From Pseudobdellovibrionaceae bacterium (GTDB taxonomy: Bacteria; Bdellovibrionota; Bdellovibrionia; Bdellovibrionales; JAGQZY01), in the NCBI GenBank assembly GCA_020635085.1, contig JACKAL010000003.1, positions 62,001 to 126,000 on the forward strand: a stretch of DNA of 64,000 nucleotides, written 5' to 3'. Made by a program: the position numbers and the translations under genes. A model generated the notes under the pieces. That model did no database searches, was not told the origin of the DNA, and was given only the letters and a program-made list of their open reading frames with translations. The first letter of the stretch is position 1, and every line of letters starts with the position of its first letter. This document shows positions 53,713 through 62,664 of the stretch, in pieces.

Positions 53713-54672
53713 ATGTCATTCTTACTCATATCAGTTATGTTGTTCGGCCTCGTTCATCCAATCAGCAAAGTTATTCTACAGCAGGGAATTCCGCTAAGCT
53801 ATTTTTGTATTTTGTTTGTTGGTATAAGATTATTTTTTCAGATCGCGCTATTCCTATTTAAAAAGACAAAATGGAAATTCACGCGAGAAGTCTTTCTTTT
53901 ACTTTTACTCCTAGGTGGGACGGGAGCATGCCTTCAGTACTTTGAATTTAAAGGTATCGATAACGGACTTGAACCAGCCATTGTCACGTTTATTGTTTTT
54001 TCCTACCCGATCTGGATATTGCTGTATTCGGTGATTTTCAGTAAAAGCAAGTTGAGTCGATTAGAAATAGGACAATCATTAATGACGGTGGGAGGCATAT
54101 TTTTAATCAGTCAGGTTAACCTGACAGGAATAAAATTATTCTCGGCAACTATGTTATTTCCAATTGTCGCAAGTCTTGCCATTGCAGTATGGATTGTGGT
54201 CTCAGCAAAACTGCGCCAAAAAGGCGTGGGTGCCTTTGAACTCTCTTTATTTTATGATTTATTTTCTATCTTGGTTTTAGCGTTAGTGTGCAGTTCGTCT
54301 CTTGTAGAGGAGAGGATCATTTTTATGACGTGGAGTCAGAGTAGCAAACATATACTGAGTATTATTTTGTACGCGCTTATTGCGGGATTTTTACCTAATA
54401 TTTTGTTTTATATGGGAGTAAGGAAGCTCCCCCTGCATTCTACGGGATTAATAATGGCACTAGAACCACTTTTTTCTACTCTCTACTCGATACTCATTTG
54501 GAAAATGACATTTGGGATTTATTTTATTATCGGTGCTGTGTGCATTTTAGTTGGAAGCTTTCCAAAAGAGATTTTTAGCCAAGCTTTGTTAGCACGAATT
54601 ATTTCACAGTTATCAATGTCTAATATTAGTACGAATTTTATTAATAAATATAAAAAAGGAAATATTTTATGA
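53713..54672 (+). CDS. EamA/DMT-family transporter
   Basis: About 320 residues, ten hydrophobic segments in two halves, the arrangement of drug/metabolite transporters. Second half has LPLHSTGLIMALEPLFSTLYSILIWK, the typical EamA end. ATG 53713 has AAAGGA upstream. An in-frame TTG at 53707 overlaps the previous stop. The ATGA overlap with the next gene shows coupling. Substrate unknown; amino-acid or metabolite efflux is usual for the family. Confidence 0.85.
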   Translation: MSFLLISVMLFGLVHPISKVILQQGIPLSYFCILFVGIRLFFQIALFLFKKTKWKFTREVFLLLLLLGGTGACLQYFEFKGIDNGLEPAIVTFIVFSYPIWILLYSVIFSKSKLSRLEIGQSLMTVGGIFLISQVNLTGIKLFSATMLFPIVASLAIAVWIVVSAKLRQKGVGAFELSLFYDLFSILVLALVCSSSLVEERIIFMTWSQSSKHILSIILYALIAGFLPNILFYMGVRKLPLHSTGLIMALEPLFSTLYSILIWKMTFGIYFIIGAVCILVGSFPKEIFSQALLARIISQLSMSNISTNFINKYKKGNIL

Positions 54673-55541
54673 AAAGGTCTAAAATCCTACTATTTTTCTT
54701 ATTCGCTACTCAAGCAGCCATGGCAAGTTCGCTTTATAATTGTAACATGGTGCCACCAGAGATGGCTGGGTTTCACAATATGGTTTTATTTGGTGATCCA
54801 GATGATAAGCTTTATGCTTATCACTTGCCTCTTTTTTCGGGAAAAACAAATGGAACCACTGGCCATGTTCTGATGCACGTTTATCAGGGACTATGGGAAG
54901 TACAACTCGATACCCAGACAATAAAGGCCTATCGCGATAAATTTTTATTAGAAAACACAATAAATAATCCCATCCCCTTTTTTACGATTTCGCCTCAAAA
55001 AAAACCATTTAGAGTTCCAGAGATGTTTTGTCAGCCCGGGTTTTCGATAAGCGCTCTTGCTGTGTATGGCCATGTCGAAAACAACCCAGACTTTCCTGCT
55101 CCTCAAGAATTAATAAAACAAGTGTCAACGGTGTCGGTTGTCGGAAAGCCGATTTTTGCTCGACGGTTCGATGGCTCAAGTAAAAGCGCACTCACATTTG
55201 TGCTCTTTGGAACGTCTAAACACTATTATATGGCTCATTTTTTAACTGACGATGAAGATAGTTTTGATCAAATTGTTGAGGTCGATATTTTAAGTGTAGA
55301 TTTAAAAGAAAAAATTAAAAATAAGGGAAGTACATTGGTAACAGTGGACGTAATTGTGGAAAACCATTTAGAGCTAGCATTTGGGGCCCCACAGTTAAAA
55401 AGTCCCAATAATAAATGGCGCCTATCAACAGATACTATTGGTAATACTATAAATGTGAATGAGGTTGCTTCCGTTGACAGTGGAAAAATAAAAATCATCG
55501 GACGAGTTTATTTTAATAAAAACGAAGATCTTAAAAAATAG
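54669..55541 (+). CDS. Exported protein of unknown function
   Basis: Not recognised. A signal peptide (ending AAMAS) and 272 mature residues. The first half has strands around GHVLMHVYQGLWEVQLD and two Cys (YNCNMV, MFCQPG). The C-terminal half is a beta-like domain (STVSVVGKPIFARRF ... KIKIIGRVYF). Co-transcribed with the DMT gene and convergent with dsbD (36 bp gap, containing the palindrome GAGGCGCCTC). Confidence 0.68.
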   Translation: MKRSKILLFFLFATQAAMASSLYNCNMVPPEMAGFHNMVLFGDPDDKLYAYHLPLFSGKTNGTTGHVLMHVYQGLWEVQLDTQTIKAYRDKFLLENTINNPIPFFTISPQKKPFRVPEMFCQPGFSISALAVYGHVENNPDFPAPQELIKQVSTVSVVGKPIFARRFDGSSKSALTFVLFGTSKHYYMAHFLTDDEDSFDQIVEVDILSVDLKEKIKNKGSTLVTVDVIVENHLELAFGAPQLKSPNNKWRLSTDTIGNTINVNEVASVDSGKIKIIGRVYFNKNEDLKK

Positions 55542-55577
55542 AATGGAGGCGCCTCTAGCGAGCCAAAAAGGGCAAAC

Positions 55578-57338
55578 TTATCTTTGCTCAACCTCTTTAA
55601 GTCGCTTGATGAAAGCATCGATATCTTCAAAGCCGGTAAGGGACAATTCTTTGAGAAATTCGCCCTTTTGCGAGATAAAAATGATGGTAGGGAGTCCATA
55701 CACATCATACTTTTTTTGCAGGACATCCAAGCCTTGAAATGGCTCAGTGGCATCTACACGTAAAAGGTAGTAGTCCTTCGTTGCCTGATCGAAGGCCTCA
55801 GTTGAAAAGGTCATTTCGTCAAGCTCGACACAGGCTCCACACCAATCGGCAAAAAAGTCGATAATAACAGGTTTTCCTTCGCTCTTGGCCTTGGTCAGTA
55901 GTTCCTCACTATAGGGTAGCCAGCGGTCTTCGCCTTCTTCGGCGTTAGCTTCTGTGGTGGCAAGGGTTTTGGGTTGTGTTTTATGAACATAGGCTGCAGA
56001 TATAGCCACAATGCCGAGAACCAAAATGGCAAAAATTCCCCAGGCAAATTTGGATTGAGGTGATGAAAGACTGTACAAAAACATAGCGGACAGGGTGACA
56101 TAGATACCTAATACAAAGGCGGCAAGTGGGGTTGAGAGGACAGGTTGGAGATAGTAAAATGATAGAGCAAACATCATGGCGCCTAAGAAAAACTTTACCA
56201 TATTCATCCACGGGCCGGAGCGCGGGAGTTTTCCTAAAAAACCACTGAAAGTACCGATCACAATAAATAGTACACCCATGCCAAGGGCAAAGGTAAAAAG
56301 CATAATAAAGCCGAGAAGCATATCTTGGGTTTTTGCGATGTAAGCCAGAACGCCGGCAAGAACGGGTCCAATACAGGGGCCGGCGACAACGCCTGCCAGT
56401 AGTCCTGTGATAAAGGCGCTGAATGCTGATTTTTTGCCAGCGAATTTTTCGAATTTGCTAAACATATGTGAGGGGACAGCGATATCAAAAACACCAAAAA
56501 TACTTAAACCCATGGCGAAAAAGAGAAAGGCGAAAAATAAAATCACGGGTTTAAATGTGAGGGCTTGGCCAAAGATTGCTCCCGTGCGGGCAGCCACCAC
56601 ACCCAGCACGGAGTAAGTTAAGGCAATACCTAAAACATAAATACAACTTAGGGTAAACGCACGGAGGTGATTATGTTTTTCATTTCCGGTAGCGCGGGCA
56701 CCGACGACGGCTAGGGTGATGGGGATCAGAGGGTACACACAAGGAGTGAGGGAAGTCAAAAAACCTACAAAGAAAATGAGTATAAGGGCTAAAAAGAAAT
56801 TGGATTGAATATTTCCTTCAATATTACTGAAAATATTTATTTCGCCAGAAGTGAGGGGTTTGGTGGTGGCGGTATTTGTCACAACCGGGACATCAATAGT
56901 AAGGCGTTTTCGTGGTAAGCAAAATTTTTCTGTGCAGGCGACATACTCAACTTCTAATTTTAATTTTTCTATAGATCCTTGGTGATGGTTAGGAGTTTGC
57001 GCAAAAAATTTTATCGAAAAATTATTTTCAAAACCAGAATGCTTCTTTTTGGCATAATCCATAAATTCGACAAGGGGAGAAATGGTGAGATCGCCTACCG
57101 ATATGCTATCGGGCTCTAAAACAAAAATTTTAAGCTTATCCTGATAACCATGAAAACCTTTAGCCAATGATAAATCTAAAGTCATTGGAAAGCGTTCATC
57201 GGCTTTAAGGTCTGAAGACACAGGTGTAGCATGGCTCAGGTGCATTGGATTGCGAACTGTTTCTAAGTCTTGCGGATTCGCTTGGATAGATATAGAAAAA
57301 AACAGCAATAAAAAGGTGACAGCAGCAAATTTTGACAT
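55578..57338 (-). CDS. dsbD: Thiol:disulfide interchange protein DsbD
   Basis: It passes electrons from cytoplasmic thioredoxin to periplasmic thiol proteins. A signal peptide and N-terminal immunoglobulin-like domain are followed by eight membrane segments. These include the redox Cys in TPCVYPLIP and GPCIGPVLAG. The C-terminal thioredoxin domain has WCGAC (about 496-500). 586 residues is typical. Its presence fits the many Cys and CxxCH proteins in this window, because cytochrome c assembly and disulfide repair both use DsbD. Confidence 0.94.
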   Translation of the reverse strand: MSKFAAVTFLLLFFSISIQANPQDLETVRNPMHLSHATPVSSDLKADERFPMTLDLSLAKGFHGYQDKLKIFVLEPDSISVGDLTISPLVEFMDYAKKKHSGFENNFSIKFFAQTPNHHQGSIEKLKLEVEYVACTEKFCLPRKRLTIDVPVVTNTATTKPLTSGEINIFSNIEGNIQSNFFLALILIFFVGFLTSLTPCVYPLIPITLAVVGARATGNEKHNHLRAFTLSCIYVLGIALTYSVLGVVAARTGAIFGQALTFKPVILFFAFLFFAMGLSIFGVFDIAVPSHMFSKFEKFAGKKSAFSAFITGLLAGVVAGPCIGPVLAGVLAYIAKTQDMLLGFIMLFTFALGMGVLFIVIGTFSGFLGKLPRSGPWMNMVKFFLGAMMFALSFYYLQPVLSTPLAAFVLGIYVTLSAMFLYSLSSPQSKFAWGIFAILVLGIVAISAAYVHKTQPKTLATTEANAEEGEDRWLPYSEELLTKAKSEGKPVIIDFFADWCGACVELDEMTFSTEAFDQATKDYYLLRVDATEPFQGLDVLQKKYDVYGLPTIIFISQKGEFLKELSLTGFEDIDAFIKRLKEVEQR

Positions 57339-57455
57339 ATAAGTAAATATACTCTCTTTCTCGGCAGGATCTCAACGATTTATAAACTATCAGGAGGGGT
57401 CTGGCTACTAGTAGGGCGAATTACTCAACCCAGCAGATATATACGGAGGCATAGA

Positions 57456-58262
57456 TTGAACTTAAATGACACGGTTTTTATCGCAATTGATACCGAGACC
57501 ACGGGCAAGTATCCTCTAGAGTCTGAAATATGTGAAATTGCCGCAGTTAAGTTCAAGGCAGGTAAACGTATTGATGCTTTTAGCTCTCTCATTAAGCCCT
57601 CGCGTCCTATGTCGGAAGAGGTTATTAAGATCCATGGCATCACGAATGAAATGGTGCAAAATGCGGCAAGTATTGAAGATGTGATTAAAGAGTTTCATCG
57701 ATACATCGGTGAAGATATTCTGGTGGCCCATCATGCACCGTTCGATATGGGTTTTATTGCCATTGCCTTTGAGAATGCGGGACTGTCTTTACCAATAACT
57801 CCAGTGCTGTGTTCAAGTCGTATTTCGCGTAATGTGATTAAAGATAGTGTGAATCATAAATTGCAAACACTGATTCCACATCTCGGGCTTACGCAAGGAG
57901 CAGCTCATCGAGCAGAAGATGATGCTCATGCCTGTGGTGAACTTTTGTATAAGTGTATTGAACGCAGTGGAGCAGCTACTCTAGAAAAGTTATGGGAATT
58001 GCAAGGCGGGCCACTGCGATGGCCTGATTTCTCTATTGAGCAACTCTGTGATAAGGATCAGGGAATCAACATTCTTGTTTCGGCCATTCGCGATCAACGT
58101 CAGGCATACATGAAATACGGTGGCAGCAACGCTCACGAACGCTTGGTCACTCCAATTGGTATTATACGCGGACCTGATGGTGATTTTCTTATGGCATCGG
58201 ATGGCCAACCTTTTGCTAAGCGATTTTACTTATCGAAAATTTCTGATGTACGTCGTGCTTAG
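57456..58262 (+). CDS. DEDDh exonuclease with C-terminal WYL-like domain
   Basis: DnaQ-type 3'-5' exonuclease. TTG start behind ACGGAGG. Catalytic residues are Asp12 and Glu14 (AIDTETTG), Asp97 (HHAPFDMGF), His151 and Asp156 (HRAEDDAHA). Residues about 206-268 are not part of the nuclease. They match the WYL pattern (VSAIRDQRQAYMKYGG, ERLVTPIGIIRGPDGDFLMA, KRFYLSKISDV), a ligand- or nucleic-acid-sensing domain usually found on transcription factors. This suggests a DNA or oligonucleotide signal controls the nuclease. No polymerase motif. Confidence 0.85.
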   Translation: MNLNDTVFIAIDTETTGKYPLESEICEIAAVKFKAGKRIDAFSSLIKPSRPMSEEVIKIHGITNEMVQNAASIEDVIKEFHRYIGEDILVAHHAPFDMGFIAIAFENAGLSLPITPVLCSSRISRNVIKDSVNHKLQTLIPHLGLTQGAAHRAEDDAHACGELLYKCIERSGAATLEKLWELQGGPLRWPDFSIEQLCDKDQGINILVSAIRDQRQAYMKYGGSNAHERLVTPIGIIRGPDGDFLMASDGQPFAKRFYLSKISDVRRA

Positions 58263-58301
58263 AATCCATCTCATAAACTTCATTCTCGATGAGTATGTTG
58301 A

Positions 58302-60416
58302 TTATTTATTTTTTTCTTCAAGCCACACAAAAAAAGAATACTCATCAGCCACCTGTTGAATACGCGAGAAACGTCCCGTAACTCCGCTGTGTCCCGCTTT
58401 CATTTCTGTTTTCATGATAATATGATTGGATGAGGTGTTATATTTTCGAAGCTTGGCAACCCATTTCAGCGGCTCCCAATATTGCACCTGGGAGTCATGG
58501 TAGCCAGTGGTTACTAAAATATTAGGATACTCTACGGGCTTAATATTATCGTAGGGGGAATAAGATTTTATATAAGTATAATCAGCTTTTTTGTTGGGAT
58601 TGCCCCATTGTTCGTACTCTTCTACTGTGAGTGGAAGAGAATCGTCGAGCATGGTTGTCAACACATCGACAAAAGGTACAGCCGCATGAGCTCCATGGTA
58701 GAGATCGGGGCGCATATTTAAAACCGCTCCCATCAATAAGCCGCCAGCGCTACCGCCTTCGATATAGATATGGCCAGCTTTGCCATAGCCTTGTTTTAAT
58801 AAAAACTCCGTCACATCAATAAAGTCAGAAAATGTATTTTTCTTATTGCGCATGCGACCATCTTCGTACCACTGGCGACCCAACTCTTGACCCCCTCGGA
58901 TATGTGCGATGGCAAAAATAAATCCTCTGTCGAGAAGACTCGGAATAGATAGGCGAAAGTTAGGATCCATGGAGATTCCGTATGATCCATACCCATACTG
59001 GAAGAGAGGGTTTTCACCTTTTTTAAAAGCACTTTTTTTATAAACTAAAGATATAGGGATACGCGCACCATCGTTTGCTTTTGCCCATAATCGTTTTGTT
59101 TCATAGAGATCCGCTTGATATGTTGGTGTGGTTGTTGTTTTAATCACTATCGATTTTTTTGCATCTATGGAGTAATCATAGGTAGTTGTAGGGGTGACTA
59201 AGGAAGAGTAGCTGTAACGTACGGTATGGGTATCGTATTCGGTATTTGCGTCTAAGGAGGCAACGTACGCCTCATCTTTAAAATCTATAAAAGCACGCTG
59301 TTTACTTTTGCGGTGGATGATCTCGATTTGTGTAAGCCCGTCTTGACGCTCTTCTAGAACGACAAAATCTTGCAACACTAGCATATTCTCAATCAGAGAC
59401 GTTTTTCGGTGTGCCACAAAAGTGGACCAAAATTTAGGATTCATTTTGTCTTTTGCAGTCACATAGATTTGAAAATTTTCTCCACCCTTATTGCTGCGTA
59501 TAAAGAAAACATCTCCACCATCTTCTATATCGTAGAGATGATTTTTTTGTTTTTTAAGAAAAATTTTGGGTTTGGTATGAGGTGTATCGGCGGCGACATA
59601 AGAGATCTGGGAACTATTAAAGCTACCGGCGGTAATAAAAATGGTTTTTTCATTTAGACTTTTACTTACCCCCAAGCGAAATAACTCGTCTTTTTCTTCG
59701 ATAATGAGAGTTTTAGTATCGCTATCAATGGTGGTTTTGTAAATTCGATCAGAGCGCAAGGTTTGTTTATCTTGCTGCGAGAAATAGCCCGTTTTATTAT
59801 CGTTAAACCAAACCCAGTTACCTGTGGTGTCGGGAATGGTGCGTTTGAGAATTTTATTCTCTTTTAAATTTTTAAAATAAATAGTGTAAAAACGTCGTCC
59901 TACTTCATCGACAGCAAAAGCCATCATATTTTGATCCGGAGAGATATCAATCATATAGGCAGAGTAATAGGATTTACCCTTAGCCAGATCGTTAATATCT
60001 AAAATAATTTCTTCTGATGCAGTTAATTTCTGAAAACGGCGACAGTAGATCGGATATTCTTTGCCCTTTTCGTAACGAACATAGTAATAATAGTTGCCCT
60101 GCTTATATGGAGCTGTGGAGTCGTCCTCTTTTACTCGTGCTTTCATTTCGGAAAATAGTGTTTTGGCAATTTTTTTGGATTGGTGCAAGATTTCTTCCGC
60201 ATATTCATTTTCGGCAGCTATATAATCAAGGACGGTTTTTGAATCCCGCTCGTTCATCCAAAAATAAGGATCCACACGAATATCTCCGTGCTTTGAGAGC
60301 TCTTTGGGAACTTCTTTTGCTATAGGGGGATGTAGTTGTTTGGCTGTTTTATTTTTCATGTGAAAACACGATACCAAAGAGAGCAGGCTGAGAAAAGAAA
60401 AGAATAGGAATTTCAT
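58302..60416 (-). CDS. Prolyl oligopeptidase-family (S9A) lipoprotein
   Basis: 704 residues. The signal ends in LVSC, a lipobox. An N-terminal beta-propeller is followed by an alpha/beta hydrolase domain with the Ser in GGSAGGLLMG (near 555). The Asp lies in VTTGYHDSQV and the His in KAGHSGV. The closest type is oligopeptidase B / prolyl oligopeptidase, which cuts short peptides after basic or proline residues. Being a lipoprotein, it would act in the periplasm, unlike the cytosolic enzymes. Confidence 0.9.
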   Translation of the reverse strand: MKFLFFSFLSLLSLVSCFHMKNKTAKQLHPPIAKEVPKELSKHGDIRVDPYFWMNERDSKTVLDYIAAENEYAEEILHQSKKIAKTLFSEMKARVKEDDSTAPYKQGNYYYYVRYEKGKEYPIYCRRFQKLTASEEIILDINDLAKGKSYYSAYMIDISPDQNMMAFAVDEVGRRFYTIYFKNLKENKILKRTIPDTTGNWVWFNDNKTGYFSQQDKQTLRSDRIYKTTIDSDTKTLIIEEKDELFRLGVSKSLNEKTIFITAGSFNSSQISYVAADTPHTKPKIFLKKQKNHLYDIEDGGDVFFIRSNKGGENFQIYVTAKDKMNPKFWSTFVAHRKTSLIENMLVLQDFVVLEERQDGLTQIEIIHRKSKQRAFIDFKDEAYVASLDANTEYDTHTVRYSYSSLVTPTTTYDYSIDAKKSIVIKTTTTPTYQADLYETKRLWAKANDGARIPISLVYKKSAFKKGENPLFQYGYGSYGISMDPNFRLSIPSLLDRGFIFAIAHIRGGQELGRQWYEDGRMRNKKNTFSDFIDVTEFLLKQGYGKAGHIYIEGGSAGGLLMGAVLNMRPDLYHGAHAAVPFVDVLTTMLDDSLPLTVEEYEQWGNPNKKADYTYIKSYSPYDNIKPVEYPNILVTTGYHDSQVQYWEPLKWVAKLRKYNTSSNHIIMKTEMKAGHSGVTGRFSRIQQVADEYSFFVWLEEKNK

Positions 60417-60443
60417 AACGATAAGCTCCTTTTCGTGCTTTGT

Positions 60444-60629
60444 ATGCCCTATACTTTGATTGAATTGCTGTTTTCAGGCAATAAAGACACGCCTTACAAA
60501 GTAATTTTATTAGAGGACGGCTTCAAGCCGCAGTGTATTTATGAGTGGATGCGTCGAACAGGTCGACCATTATTGATAAAGTTAGTTGGCAATATGTACA
60601 AAGCGAATCGTATTATCGATTGGCTTTAA
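60444..60629 (+). CDS. Possible small protein
   Basis: About 61 residues from ATG 60444 (MPYTLIELLFSG...). A GTG three codons earlier is in frame. The sequence is compact and well mixed (YKVILLEDGFKPQCIYEWM, RPLLIKLVGNMYKANRI), which suggests a real protein. No Shine-Dalgarno, and it overlaps a minus-strand small ORF (60582-60743) by 48 bases. At most one of the two is likely to be real. Confidence 0.45.
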   Translation: MPYTLIELLFSGNKDTPYKVILLEDGFKPQCIYEWMRRTGRPLLIKLVGNMYKANRIIDWL

Positions 60630-60743
60630 GTAAAGAATTTTTGCATCTTGATGTTCTTGCTGGGTATGCCAGCTCATAACAGACATTAAACCAAGGTGCC
60701 ATAAAATTAAGGTGCATGCTAATGCGAAAATCTTTGTTGTCAT
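60582..60743 (-). CDS. Possible 53-residue exported or membrane peptide
   Basis: MTTKIFALACTLILWHLGLM... has a hydrophobic stretch like a signal or membrane anchor, followed by a polar tail. It lies 28 bases after the lspA stop on the same strand, where a small co-transcribed gene would be expected. There is no good Shine-Dalgarno. It competes with the plus-strand ORF at 60444-60629. Confidence 0.4.
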   Translation of the reverse strand: MTTKIFALACTLILWHLGLMSVMSWHTQQEHQDAKILYLKPIDNTIRFVHIAN

Positions 60744-60771
60744 GAGACTACCATACCATAACGTTTGTTAT

Positions 60772-61749
60772 TTATCCAACAGACCGGACCTCAGGCGAGT
60801 CATCATGAGACAGTAGTTGATTCGAGGCGCCCCGAGGTAGAATAGGTAGAGGTTCATTTTTTGTGGCTTTAGTCTCAAGATGCTCGATGATCATTTGCGA
60901 GAGTTGTTCTAAATGTAAAAACTCATCTCCTTTTCTTAGTTTCAGCGAATGGGTTTTTCCCTGAATATAATCCTTTAAAAATCGCTCAAAGGCATACATA
61001 GGGCCAGCAACTCGATGAGAAAGAACTCGACCAATAAGAAACAAAAAGGAGGCAAAGGCAACCGTAAAAGCACTAAATGTTTGAATAAACGGGATCAAAA
61101 ATTGATCCAGCATTTTTTTATTGTTGCCTACTAAATCCACCACCATAAAGCGTAGAAATGTATAACTGAAAACACCGGCAATCATGGCAAAGCCCACGCC
61201 GACAAACATCAAGGTAAGGCAATACTTCAATTGAAATTGAGGATTGATCCAATAAAATTTTCGCAAATTGTTTTGTGGCCATAAAAGTTCGCTGTCTTTT
61301 AAGAGAGCGGTAACCAGAAAAATATATCCTACCCATTGTAGAGCATCGGCCAGATTAAAAACGGGAGAGTTCCAATTACCAAAAGAAAAGAAAATAAAAT
61401 CCACAACAGCGCCGGCATAGGTGCGGTCGATCACATTGCCAAGAATTCCGCCCATGAGTATCGACATACCCATACGTAACAATAGGGATTTAATCGGAAG
61501 TAGGTATTGAACAATTACATAGGTGAACAGCAAAAAGGCTCCACCAGTTGATAAAGAGACAATTCTTAGAATGGGGGGAAGGCTTGAAAACAAACCGAGC
61601 ATAGCCCCTTTATTGTAATGTAGGGAGAGTCCCAAGAATCCGAATTGTCGTGTTGCCAGAAGGTCAAGAGCCCAGAGTTTTGTGGCTTGATCGATAGTTA
61701 TAGTTAGGGCCATGGGTAATATAACTAATAGCCATTCGCGTTTTTTCAT
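60772..61749 (-). CDS. lspA: Lipoprotein signal peptidase II fused to a HAMP-like domain
   Basis: It removes the signal peptide of lipidated prolipoproteins. Residues 1-155 are a full LspA with four membrane helices, the catalytic Asp108 (GNVIDR) and Asp135 (FNLADA), and LHYNKGAMLG. Residues 156-325 are extra: two more membrane segments (about 178-200 and 222-241), then a HAMP-like linker (about 244-290: VAGPMYAFERFLKDYIQG, LRKGDEFLHLEQLSQMI). No kinase or cyclase domain follows. The operon's upstream genes are a peptide-binding protein and a diguanylate cyclase, so the tail may transmit or receive a signal. Confidence 0.93.
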   Translation of the reverse strand: MKKREWLLVILPMALTITIDQATKLWALDLLATRQFGFLGLSLHYNKGAMLGLFSSLPPILRIVSLSTGGAFLLFTYVIVQYLLPIKSLLLRMGMSILMGGILGNVIDRTYAGAVVDFIFFSFGNWNSPVFNLADALQWVGYIFLVTALLKDSELLWPQNNLRKFYWINPQFQLKYCLTLMFVGVGFAMIAGVFSYTFLRFMVVDLVGNNKKMLDQFLIPFIQTFSAFTVAFASFLFLIGRVLSHRVAGPMYAFERFLKDYIQGKTHSLKLRKGDEFLHLEQLSQMIIEHLETKATKNEPLPILPRGASNQLLSHDDSPEVRSVG

Positions 61750-61758
61750 TCTGTTAGT

Positions 61759-62664
61759 TTAATACGCGAAATCTCCCGCTACAATACTCATGTTGCGTCC
61801 CTGTCTCTTAGCACAGTATAGAGCATGGTCTGCGTTGGCGATAAGTTCATCTACATCTAGACCATGCTCTGGAAAACAGGCTATTCCTAGACTAATGCTG
61901 AGACGAAAATCTAGATTCTGTAATGCAAGAACAGAGGCGCGGAGTTCTTCACTTATTTGTAGAGCTTTTGGAGAAGTTGTTTTTGGTAAAATGAGAGAAA
62001 ACTCTTCTCCTCCATAGCGCGATAGCGATGCAGAAGCTGGCAGAATTCTTTTTAATTCTTTTGCTAATAAGGCAAGAACTTGATCGCCGCGTGGATGACC
62101 GTACTGATCATTGAGCAATTTAAAATGATCGACATCGATCATGACAAGAGCTAAAGACTCTTTATTTTTTTTGGCCTTCTGTAGCTCTTGTCTTAGTTTT
62201 TCTTGGAAAAATCTATGATTTGTAAGTTGCGTGACGGGGTCGGTGATCGAGAGTTCAGCAAAACGGTTACGTTCTTCAACCAAATCAAATAAAGCCAAAG
62301 TTTCTTGTATAGATAATTTTGTATTATCATTTGGCGCAGTCAGGTTTAAAGTTTTATGAATTAAAGACTGCCCAAGCAAATCTTCCGATTGTTTGATCTG
62401 CGGATCATTAACAATTTGAAAACGTAGCAGTTCAGGTTTATTTTGCTTTGCGAAAGAAAAAATATCTTCGCGATTATCCGTTGGTGTTGTTTCAATAAAA
62501 ACAGCAAAAGAATCATCACGATTTAAATGTTCAATAAATTCTTTCCAGTTTTTAACAATAGTAAATTGATACATCTTCGGCCAAGAGTGCAAAAATTCTT
62601 GTAGTCGCGTGGAGTTATATGTAGGCCAAATAATAATTTGCGATTTTTTATTTACTGCTGTCAT
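61759..62664 (-). CDS. Diguanylate cyclase (GGDEF) with degenerate receiver
   Basis: It makes cyclic di-GMP from two GTP. 301 residues. The first about 125 look like a receiver domain lacking the acidic pocket. The GGDEF domain has FKLLNDQYGHPRGDQVL and GGEEF (218-222), so it should be active. The RxxD inhibitory I-site that normally precedes GGEEF is not present, so product inhibition may be absent. 17-base overlap with the binding-protein gene and 9 bp before lspA. Confidence 0.92.
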   Translation of the reverse strand: MTAVNKKSQIIIWPTYNSTRLQEFLHSWPKMYQFTIVKNWKEFIEHLNRDDSFAVFIETTPTDNREDIFSFAKQNKPELLRFQIVNDPQIKQSEDLLGQSLIHKTLNLTAPNDNTKLSIQETLALFDLVEERNRFAELSITDPVTQLTNHRFFQEKLRQELQKAKKNKESLALVMIDVDHFKLLNDQYGHPRGDQVLALLAKELKRILPASASLSRYGGEEFSLILPKTTSPKALQISEELRASVLALQNLDFRLSISLGIACFPEHGLDVDELIANADHALYCAKRQGRNMSIVAGDFAY

